Source of the DNA: JANOAR01 sp031411235
Lineage (GTDB): Bacteria; Verrucomicrobiota; Verrucomicrobiia; Verrucomicrobiales; Verrucomicrobiaceae
Direction of reading: 5' to 3'
Length of the DNA: 12,003 bases
Assembly (NCBI GenBank): GCA_031411235.1
Contig: JANOAR010000297.1
Span: forward strand, 1-12,003
Part shown: in pieces, positions 7,001 to 12,003 of the stretch
Layout of the letters: each line of letters begins with the position of its first letter
How positions within the stretch are numbered: the stretch's first letter is position 1
The notes under the pieces: model-generated
What the model saw: only the letters and a program-made list of their open reading frames with translations
Database searches by the model: none
What the model was told of the DNA's origin: nothing
Made by a program: the position numbers and the translations under genes

Positions 7001-7471
7001 ATTGATGGTATCCTGCCGATGCGCGAGATAGAGCTTCGCGTGCAGTTGGTGCGCGAGGAAGAGCTTCACGACGAGGCGCTTTTCTTTGAGCTGGCGCGAG
7101 AGACGACGAAGGCCCGCCTCGTCGGCATCGGTCGGCACGCCATAAGTGAGCTGGCGGCGAAACTCAGCAGCCATCTGCACCTTCAGCCGGTGGGCCTTGC
7201 CTTGGTCGAGCCGGTCGGGTTCACCACCGGTGGCAAGCAACTTGCGCAGCTCTTCATCGGGTGCGCCATTCATGCCTACCAGCAGGCGACAAGGTGCCGG
7301 GGAGTTTTCCGGCCAAGCGGCAACCACGTCGTCGATGGAACGCCAGCCGCGAAGATTGAAATAGCCCACGCAGAAGTCACCCCTGACCGCAAGCTTCAAA
7401 GCATCACGAAGACCGTTCTGGGCAGGGTTCTCAAGGAACGGGGTGTCGATGTTGTCGAAGATGCTGGGCAC
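4043..7471 (-). CDS. PLD-domain SNF2-type helicase/ATPase, putative defence protein
   Basis: About 1142 residues from GTG 7471. The protein starts VPSIFDNIDTPFLENPAQNG and then YFNLRGWRSI, an opening I associate with PLD-helicase proteins. The phospholipase-D-like part has HAKLYLAH near residue 141 and GSSNLTFSGL near 162, the H-x-K and G-S-x-N elements of one HKD motif; the aspartate spacing is atypical. The SF2/SNF2 motor follows: Walker A GDVVGLGKT near 282, DESH Walker B near 357, LLTATPYN (motif III) near 390, ATDVLSEGQNLQDA (motif V), and LIQRAGRVDRIGQ (motif VI) near 824. It probably translocates on DNA; the PLD part could be a nuclease or a DNA-binding module. ATG codons at 7537 and 7669 are in frame, but residues before 7471 look unrelated to the family and are compositionally like the intergenic DNA. 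The gene heads the helicase-vapBC-methyltransferase array. Confidence 0.88.
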   Translation of the reverse strand: MPSIFDNIDTPFLENPAQNGLRDALKLAVRGDFCVGYFNLRGWRSIDDVVAAWPENSPAPCRLLVGMNGAPDEELRKLLATGGEPDRLDQGKAHRLKVQMAAEFRRQLTYGVPTDADEAGLRRLSRQLKEKRLVVKLFLAHQLHAKLYLAHRQDTINPTIAYLGSSNLTFSGLRGQGELNVDVLDKDAATKLRQWFEDRWNQRWCLDITEELIAILDECWASEQPIPPHHIYLKMAWHLSRDARDGIKEFRLPTDVSADLLSFQVKAVQLACRHLNKHGGVLVGDVVGLGKTRIASAIARVMGDDQMLETLILCPKNLTKMWDEYAHRFKFRAHKVLSHSRVTRELNDDYPRYRLVIIDESHNFRNREGRTYQAIRNYLEKNESKVVLLTATPYNKTYLDLSSQLRLFVPDQKDIGIRPETLLRGIGDSQFSLRFPNTPLASLAAFEKSAEPDDWREIMRLFMVRRTRSFIIRNYAEKDDRELGNPRWFLTLQDGVRAYFPLRRPRAIKFRSDPEDLEDPCARLFRPEIVDGINRLELPRYGLAGYVKKTLPDGLPPLQGKIIDDLTRAGKRLMGFCRTNLFKRLESSATAFQLSLHRHVLRNYIFLHAIENKKEIPIGQQAAELLDSRFNDTSDGELDLDDEPLELPPLGAWDEAHYQAAAAQVYDMIAATKARLFRWLDPAVFKPALAADLRNDAAELRSVLADTATISAAKDYKLQALIRLVHTEQPGKKFLLFTQFADTAHYLSDALTKAGVTSVDCATGQSENPAAQAWKFSPESNDKLNEHPPTRQTRVLIATDVLSEGQNLQDASIVINYDLPWALIRLIQRAGRVDRIGQKAEEIHCYSFMPADGVEKIIKLRQRLTDRLKQNEEVVGSDESFFEHHTASDEDGLRDLYNEKSGILDEPEDDEVDLTSEAYEIWAQATKNNPELRKAIEGLPDVVYATKPHTPSATQPAMTPPGVLAYIRTQQENDALLWLDEHGNTVTESPVRVLRAAACTPDTPALPRRSDHHTLVKKAVELVHEERSHDTHAGRLGPKRGSRYRAYERLTDYLRHRQGDLFLTDQVRAAIQAIYDHPLTTETVDKLNRALRTDINDDDLAAMITNLHRDDRLVVEHHHDTSLKKPSILCSLGMVQTACLPD

Positions 7472-7734
7472 GGACAAGCATTGGGGAGATGTTGTAGGAA
7501 TGTCAAGCGAGCTGCTTTTGGATTCAGCAAAAACCATTCGGGAACATGACAACAGGCCATTTTTAACGGGTTCAAGTTTTTGGCGAGAAGCGGAAGCTGG
7601 AGGGATTGGAACGGCGGCGCGGGCGGGCGAAGCTTCTCGAATGTGCGAGCGGCAAATCCTGCTTGCCAAACGGGCGGTAGCATTCCTTTGCTGATGGCAC
7701 TAGGGCTGGGCTGGGGGCTGAGGGAGCTTGACGC

Positions 7735-7827
7735 GACTGAGGAAAGGATTTTCCCGACTCGGGAAAGGCTTTTCAGTCCTCGGGTTGGCGTTTCCTCGAC
7801 TCGGGAAAGGATTTCGGTGACTACGGC
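7735..7827 (+). repeat. Degenerate 21-bp-register extension of the minisatellite
   Basis: GACTGAGGAAAGGATTTTCC at 7735, GACTCGGGAAAGGCTTTTCA at 7756 and GACTCGGGAAAGGATTTCGG at 7798 are near copies. A more diverged unit sits at 7777. All are spaced at exact 21-bp intervals, and the next step (7819) starts GACTACGGCG and leads into the GC-rich array. The family therefore has a GGGAAAGG-type branch and a GGCGGGAGTCACGG-type branch sharing one register, which suggests old expansion followed by divergence. Confidence 0.75.
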
Positions 7828-8142
7828 GTGGCGGGCGGGAGTCACGGCGCGGCGGGCGGGAGTCACGGCGCGGCTGGCGGGAGTCGCGGCGCGGCGGGCG
7901 GGAGTCACGGCGTGGCGGGCGGGAGTCGCGGCGCGGCGGGCGGGAGTCGCGGCGCGGCGGGCGGGAGTCACGGCATGGCGGGCGGGAGTCACGGCGCGGC
8001 TGGCGGGAGTCACGGCGCGGCTGGCGGGAGTCGCGGCGCGGCTGGGGGGAGTCGCGGCGCGGCGGGCGGGAGTCACGGCGCGGCTGGGGGGAGTCGCGGC
8101 GTGGAGAGCGGGAGTCACGGCGTGGCGAGCGGGAGTCACGGC
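7828..8142 (+). repeat. 21-bp minisatellite, 15 contiguous units
   Basis: There are fifteen units of exactly 21 bp with no indels. Each contains a [G/C]GGGAGTC[A/G]CGGC core preceded by a variable [GA][CT]GG[CA][GT] hexamer. Variation is confined to a few positions: A or G in the GTC[A/G]C step, G or T in the hexamer, C or G before the GGGAG run, and first bases GC, GT or AT. The last two units (8101-8142) carry AGAGCG and CGAGCG variants and grade into unique sequence. It is very G-rich on the plus strand (runs GGGCGGG, GGGGGG). A unit length divisible by three keeps all frames open, giving AGGSHGA on the plus strand and RRDSRPP or AVTPARH on the minus strand. It lies about 360 bp upstream of the helicase start. 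Confidence 0.97.
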
Positions 8143-8194
8143 ATGACTCTGACTGGCGTCCCCATAGCAGGAGGCAGTCCAGCATGGCACGGAC

Positions 8195-10630
8195 TTACGG
8201 CAGGAGTGGCTGGCCATTGAAGGCGACCGGAGCGTCGGCGTGCAGGGTTGGGGGGGCGCGTTTGGCGATCTCTTCCATGACTTCGTTGGCGTATTCCTGG
8301 AGCAGGCGCTTTTCGCGCTCGCTGAGCTGGCGCGGCTTCATGTCCATGAGGCAGAGGGAGCCGATGGGCTGGCCGTTGGGGGCGAGCAGCGGGATCCCGG
8401 CGTAGAATCGGATGCCGTGTTCCTTGAGCAGCGGATTGTTCGCAAAACGCCGGTCGCGGGCGAGGTCTTCGATGACCATCACATGGTTCTTCGCGATGAC
8501 GTGTCCGCAGACCGAGACGTTGCGTGTGGTCTGGCGAGCCTTCGCGAGACTTTCGGGCAGGCCGGTCTGGGATTTGAAGAACTGCCGATCGCGATCGACG
8601 AGGCTGATGAGGGCGATGGGCACCTCGAAGATGCGCGCGAGCTTCGCCGTGATGCGGTCGAACACTGGCTCGGCTTCGGTGTCGAGCAGGTTGAGTTCGG
8701 TGAGTGCGGCGAGGCGCTCCTCTTCGTCAGCGGGGATCGGCGCGGGCGTCATCTCTTCGGTAATAGGTGGCGCAAGTCTGGCGATCTGCACGAGCGCGTG
8801 GGCCAGGGTGGTGACCACTTCATCGGCACCTGACTCGCGCAGGCGTTTGGTGGCTTCCGTCAGGCCTTCGGTCTCGCCCCAGAGGCCGACCACGATTTTT
8901 AGTTTCGGCAGGACTGCTCGCAGTTTCAGGCAGAGATAGCGGGCATGGAGGACGGTGGACGGTGCCACGACGGAAATGCACACGACATCCACGTCGGCTT
9001 TTTCGGTCAGCCCCAGCAACTCGCCAGCGACGAGCTGGGAGGGGGCGTTTTGTGCGCCGAAACCCTCCTGGCGCGCCAACTGCACGAGCATGGTGCCAGC
9101 GAGTTCGTCGCGCTCCGCGCGTGCGGGTAGGCAATAAACGCGGCAGTCTGGTGCGAGCATCAGCGCTGCGTCGGGTGCTTCGCCCGCGGGCTCGGTCTTG
9201 GCGAGTGCAACCCTTCTCGCTGGCAGCGTGGGGCGTGTGCCGAGTTCTTCGATGATGTCGCGCATGCTCTGCTGTACATAGCTGAGCTGCGCAGGCTCCA
9301 GCCGCTCCTCGCGGGCATCGTTCTCTGCGGCGGTGAGCACCGGGATGAATACGGTATCGTAAAGCGCGGTCAGCGAGTTCGCTTTCAAGTATGACTCGAC
9401 CAGCTCGAGTTCGTCGCGATCTCCGGGCGTGAGCAGTCGATGGTAGCAATCCTCCGCAGGTGTGAGCGCCTCTTCATCGCTGAGCACGATGTTGAGAAAG
9501 GCCAAGCGCGGGACGTGCCGCCCGATGACCACGAGGCAGACGGTGAGCGGCGTGGCGAGCACCAGCCCCACCGGCCCCCAGAGCCACGTCCAGAACACCG
9601 CCGCGACGATCAAGGCGAGGGGCGCAACGCCTGTGTACTTGCCGTAAAGCCACGGTTCCATCACGTTGTTGCTCAGCAGTTCCAGCACGACGAAAAGGCT
9701 GATCGTGAGCAGCGGCGACCACCAACTGTTCGAGACCGCGAGCGAGAGGATGATGGGAAAGGCCGCCGCGATCCACGGCCCCACATAGGGAATGAAACGC
9801 AGGACGGTGGCGAACGCGCCCCACAGCATCGCATTGGGCACGCCGATGAAGTAAAGGCCGATGGCCACGGGTATGCCGTAGGTCACATTTACCACGAGCT
9901 GCATGAGGAGATAGCGCGCGACGCGCTGGCCCGCGTCGTCCATCGCGCGTGTGGTGGCGCTGATGCGCCCCTCGCCGATGAGCCGAATGAGACGACTGCG
10001 CAGGTCTTCGCGATCGAGCAGCATGAAGATGACCAGCAGCAGGACAAGCGCGGCCATGCCGAGCGGCCCGAGCAATGGCGCGATGATGAGCTGCACCAGC
10101 TCGAACGGATTCGTCTTCGAACTCTCAACCGTCTGCGCCGACTGTGCTGGCGGGGGTGCGTTCGGCGGAGAGGCGACAGCCGTATCGGGCTTGTCGGCCT
10201 CCGGGGTCGGAGCCGGTGGTGCCTTTCCCCCGGGCAGCTCATTTTTCAGCTCCTCGACGGTCTCAGAAAGCTTGGTGAAAGCACCGCCTTGCGGCATCTT
10301 AAAGTCGCGTATCTTGGTGATAATGTTGCCCTTGTATTCGGGCAGCTTCGTCGCCAGATCGACAAGCTGCCGGCTGAGCATCCAGCCCGCCGCGCCCAGG
10401 GCGGTGAAGATCAGCAGCACGACGACCAACACCGCCGCAATGCGGCCGATCCAGCGTTCGATGCGCGTGACCAGTGGCGAGAGCAGAAAGGTGAGCAGCG
10501 CCGAGAGTGCGAGCGGAATGAGCAGCTCGCGCGCAAAGTAGAGCGTCGCAACGATGAACGTCGTCAGCGAGATGATCCAAATGCCGACGAGCGCATCGGA
10601 GGCGGTGGTTCTGATTTTAGGCGCGGGCAT
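8195..10630 (-). CDS. AI-2E family permease fused to B12-binding-like and GAF domains
   Basis: An 811-residue protein from ATG 10630; the Shine-Dalgarno is weak. Residues about 10-390 form an AI-2E/PerM-type membrane domain: hydrophobic segments near 14-54, 63-85 and 181-205, then several more. It carries the family elements RFIPYVGP and NNVMEPWLYGKYTGVAPLAL and a GPVGLVLATPLT loop. A proline/alanine-rich insert sits near 135-177. Family members are inner-membrane exporters or antiporters; most are about 350-400 residues. Residues about 485-625 contain ADVDVVCISVVAPSTVLHAR and LKIVVGLWGE, a Rossmann-like pattern similar to B12-binding domains, without the DxHxxG cobalamin ligand motif that I can see. 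Residues about 640-790 are a GAF domain (FFKSQTGLPES, VCGHVIAKNHVMVIEDL, IRFYAGIPLLAPNG). I infer a membrane transporter with cytoplasmic ligand or redox sensing; the substrate is unknown. It is about 130 bp downstream of the OmpA-like gene. Confidence 0.9.
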   Translation of the reverse strand: MPAPKIRTTASDALVGIWIISLTTFIVATLYFARELLIPLALSALLTFLLSPLVTRIERWIGRIAAVLVVVLLIFTALGAAGWMLSRQLVDLATKLPEYKGNIITKIRDFKMPQGGAFTKLSETVEELKNELPGGKAPPAPTPEADKPDTAVASPPNAPPPAQSAQTVESSKTNPFELVQLIIAPLLGPLGMAALVLLLVIFMLLDREDLRSRLIRLIGEGRISATTRAMDDAGQRVARYLLMQLVVNVTYGIPVAIGLYFIGVPNAMLWGAFATVLRFIPYVGPWIAAAFPIILSLAVSNSWWSPLLTISLFVVLELLSNNVMEPWLYGKYTGVAPLALIVAAVFWTWLWGPVGLVLATPLTVCLVVIGRHVPRLAFLNIVLSDEEALTPAEDCYHRLLTPGDRDELELVESYLKANSLTALYDTVFIPVLTAAENDAREERLEPAQLSYVQQSMRDIIEELGTRPTLPARRVALAKTEPAGEAPDAALMLAPDCRVYCLPARAERDELAGTMLVQLARQEGFGAQNAPSQLVAGELLGLTEKADVDVVCISVVAPSTVLHARYLCLKLRAVLPKLKIVVGLWGETEGLTEATKRLRESGADEVVTTLAHALVQIARLAPPITEEMTPAPIPADEEERLAALTELNLLDTEAEPVFDRITAKLARIFEVPIALISLVDRDRQFFKSQTGLPESLAKARQTTRNVSVCGHVIAKNHVMVIEDLARDRRFANNPLLKEHGIRFYAGIPLLAPNGQPIGSLCLMDMKPRQLSEREKRLLQEYANEVMEEIAKRAPPTLHADAPVAFNGQPLLP

Positions 10631-10659
10631 GGGGCGGGATCACTTCGCTGATGCATGGA

Positions 10660-10697
10660 GAGACTGGGAGAAGTGGAGGGGAGGAGATTGGGAGAAG
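10660..10697 (+). repeat. Short direct repeat in the leader of the AI-2E gene
   Basis: GAGACTGGGAGAAG (10660-10673) and GAGATTGGGAGAAG (10684-10697) differ at one base and are 24 bp apart start to start. They lie 30-67 bp upstream of the AI-2E start, so on the transcribed strand the leader is pyrimidine-rich (CTTCTCCC repeated). Role unknown. Confidence 0.55.
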
Positions 10698-10759
10698 AGT
10701 CGATGGGTTCTCCTCGTCTCCTGGTCTGTGCGGAACCGATGGCGGGATGGAACGATGCT

Positions 10760-11899
10760 TTAGCGCATGCGGAAGACCATGACGCGGCGGTCGAGGCTGC
10801 GAGCATTTTCCGCAGCATTGGCAGGATGGGCGGCCTCCGCCTCACCATAACCCACGGGCATGAGACGCTCGGCACTGACGCCATGACGCACGAGTTCACG
10901 CGAGATCCGCTCGGCCCGTTCCTGGGAAAGCAGGAGATTCTGGCCATAGTCGCCTTCGGCGGAGGCGTGGCCTTCGATGACGAAGGTTTCGTCGCGGAGG
11001 GAGGGTGCCTTCATGGCCTCGGCCACGTCGATGACGAGGTCGTAAGAATAGGCGTCGGCAAAGTCGGCGGAGCCTTGGCGGAAGAGGATGTCATCCCGGC
11101 TGATCGCGGAATTGGGATCGACGCTGTAGGAGACCGCATAGGCGTCATCGGTGGTGTAGGTGGGCGGGATTTCGTTGTAGTAGAGCCCTTGCTGCGGTGC
11201 CTGGGGCCTGACGCTGTAGGTGCTTTGTGCCTGGGGGATCACCTGGACGCGGTTGAGCTGCTGGGAGGCGACGATGATGGGCGGTATTTCCTGCATGGAA
11301 GAATACCGCACGACGCGGCGGTTGCCCTCATAGAACTGCGGGGTGCGCTGGCCCTCGGTGAATTGTTGGTTTCTGGACTCCTGAATGAAGACTCCTGGCG
11401 ATGTGGACTGCGTAGACCGCGATTCGAAACGCTCCACCATGGTGGTGACGTTGCGTTGGCGTTCCACCTGCGTCCTGCCGACTTCCTCGACCGGTGGCCG
11501 GTAGCCGTGTCTGAAGTGGTCGGACTGACGATCTCCGGGACGCGGTTGGTTCTGGCGATCATTGACTTCACCGCCGACGGTTATGCCGACGGTTGCGCCG
11601 AGGATGTTCATGAGCAGGCGCTTGGCATCGTCTTTGTTATCGATTTTCCGGGCCTGTGCAGCGTCCGCCTGGCGGTCACGCTTGCCCACGTCTTCAAGCA
11701 CCTTGGTGGTCTCTTGCGAAGGCGGCTTCTGGGCGACGGGGCGCTCGGGGTGTTTGGCGGTTTTTGGTTCGACGGGGACTCCGGGTGCGGGGGTGACGGC
11801 AGGCATCGGAGTGCGTGGGGCAGGGGTGACGGCAGGCCTGGTGGTGGTAGGCCCGGTGGTGGTAGGTACCCGAGTGCCGGGGCTAGGCGGGGGTGTCAA
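10760..11899 (-). CDS. OmpA-family (peptidoglycan-binding) protein with Pro/Thr-rich N-terminus
   Basis: The stop is at 10760. The C-terminal 115 residues are an OmpA/MotB-like domain: ILFRQGSADF, then FVIEGHASAEGDYGQNLLLS, QERAERISRELVRHGVSAER, LMPVGYGEAEAAHP and SLDRRVMVF. The aspartate in EGDYGQN and the arginines in LDRRV occupy the places of the usual diaminopimelate-binding residues (the family normally has NRRV). It would anchor an envelope component to peptidoglycan. The middle is Gln/Arg-rich and low in recognisable domains; the N-terminus is Pro/Thr-rich. The start is uncertain. The frame is open only back to 11992, contains no ATG or GTG above 11899, and TTG 11899 is the first usable start. 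ATG 11806 is an alternative. No signal peptide is visible from either, which is unexpected for this family. The C-terminal identification is firm; the N-terminus is not. Confidence 0.82.
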   Translation of the reverse strand: MTPPPSPGTRVPTTTGPTTTRPAVTPAPRTPMPAVTPAPGVPVEPKTAKHPERPVAQKPPSQETTKVLEDVGKRDRQADAAQARKIDNKDDAKRLLMNILGATVGITVGGEVNDRQNQPRPGDRQSDHFRHGYRPPVEEVGRTQVERQRNVTTMVERFESRSTQSTSPGVFIQESRNQQFTEGQRTPQFYEGNRRVVRYSSMQEIPPIIVASQQLNRVQVIPQAQSTYSVRPQAPQQGLYYNEIPPTYTTDDAYAVSYSVDPNSAISRDDILFRQGSADFADAYSYDLVIDVAEAMKAPSLRDETFVIEGHASAEGDYGQNLLLSQERAERISRELVRHGVSAERLMPVGYGEAEAAHPANAAENARSLDRRVMVFRMR

Positions 11900-11913
11900 A
11901 GAAGGATCAAGGG

Positions 11914-11939
11914 GACGCCCTCTCGATAGGAAGGGCGTC
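11914..11939 (-). terminator. Candidate hairpin terminator of an upstream minus-strand gene
   Basis: GACGCCCT (11914-11921) pairs perfectly with AGGGCGTC (11932-11939) around a 10-base loop. On the minus strand the stem is followed by CCCTTGATCCTTCTTTG, which is T-rich but not a clean T-run, so an intrinsic terminator is plausible but not certain. It lies just upstream of the earliest possible start of the OmpA-like gene and would separate that gene from one beyond the right edge. Confidence 0.4.
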
Positions 11940-12003
11940 GTGGAGGGAAAGAGTGGGGTACGTGGGGTAGATCTCGGTGGGGGGCGGGTGGTTCACTCAG
12001 CGG

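Larger units (their letters stand above)
7472..8194. other. Gene-free stretch containing a minisatellite, upstream of the helicase
   Basis: About 720 bp between the stop of the AI-2E protein and the preferred helicase start. About 7472-7734 is unique sequence, moderately AT-richer near 7480-7580. On the minus strand it contains TTGACA just before the helicase start, but no convincing -10 follows, and I call no promoter. 7735-8142 is occupied by 21-bp-periodic repeats. Several frames are open across the repeats (for example minus 8185-7700, reading RDSRPPR heptads), but this follows from a 21-bp unit that lacks stops. I see no supporting start signal or homologous domain, so I do not call a gene. 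Confidence 0.6.

Noticed and set aside
7466..7500. TTGACA just upstream of the helicase start as a -35 box
   Set aside because: At the 17-bp spacing the -10 position reads CAATGC, far from TATAAT, and transcription would start inside the coding region for the preferred GTG start.
7828..8142. CRISPR array
   Set aside because: The units are contiguous with no spacers of unique sequence, only 21 bp long, and have no cas genes nearby. This is a minisatellite.
7396..8217. Minus-strand frame reading AVTPARH heptads then unrelated sequence
   Set aside because: It overlaps the start of the helicase in another frame, and the heptads are a by-product of the 21-bp unit. No domain or start signal supports it.
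9440..11929. Two long plus-strand open frames (403 and 424 codons)
   Set aside because: They are antisense to the AI-2E/GAF protein and the OmpA-like protein, both supported by strong family motifs. The plus-strand translations match nothing I recognise.

Overview
The window looks like the chromosome of a GC-rich Gram-negative bacterium. Coding parts are roughly 60% G+C, Shine-Dalgarno sequences are weak or absent, and there is an OmpA-type peptidoglycan-binding protein. Verrucomicrobiota or a related PVC lineage is my best guess, but no rRNA or other marker gene is present to confirm it. Apart from an IS remnant at the left edge, every gene I accept lies on the minus strand, so transcription runs from right to left.

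Layout from right to left: (1) a putative terminator hairpin (11914-11939) and an OmpA-family protein (10760-11899) with an unclear N-terminus; (2) an AI-2E-family permease fused to a B12-binding-like segment and a GAF domain (8195-10630); (3) a gene-free stretch of about 720 bp (7472-8194) dominated by a 21-bp GC-rich minisatellite with 15 clear units, extended leftward by degenerate units in the same 21-bp register; (4) a defence-type cluster: a large PLD plus SNF2-type helicase (4043-7471), a vapBC toxin-antitoxin pair 22 bp behind it (3293-4020), and an Eco57I/COG1002-type adenine-specific DNA methyltransferase (151-3131) after a gap of about 160 bp in which I recognise no clear promoter; (5) the right end of an IS3-family element (1-153), abutting the methyltransferase tail.

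The cluster reads as a restriction-modification or DISARM-like phage-defence locus: a helicase with a phospholipase-D-like domain, a partner N6-adenine methyltransferase, and an embedded toxin-antitoxin module. None of the DISARM core genes drmA or drmB is visible. The methyltransferase is in pieces. An 8-bp tandem repeat (8.75 copies) lies between catalytic motif I and motif IV, and the two sides are in different frames. One unit more, or two fewer, would restore the frame, which is the signature of a phase-variable ON/OFF switch. A second frameshift lies near 420-435. The reading frame ends on a TGA that appears to be the terminal trinucleotide of the IS. The C-terminal part, where the target-recognition region is expected, is also markedly AT-richer than the rest of the gene.

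The best candidates for something new are the repeat-switched methyltransferase with its helicase partner, the minisatellite directly upstream of the helicase, and the transporter-sensor fusion protein.
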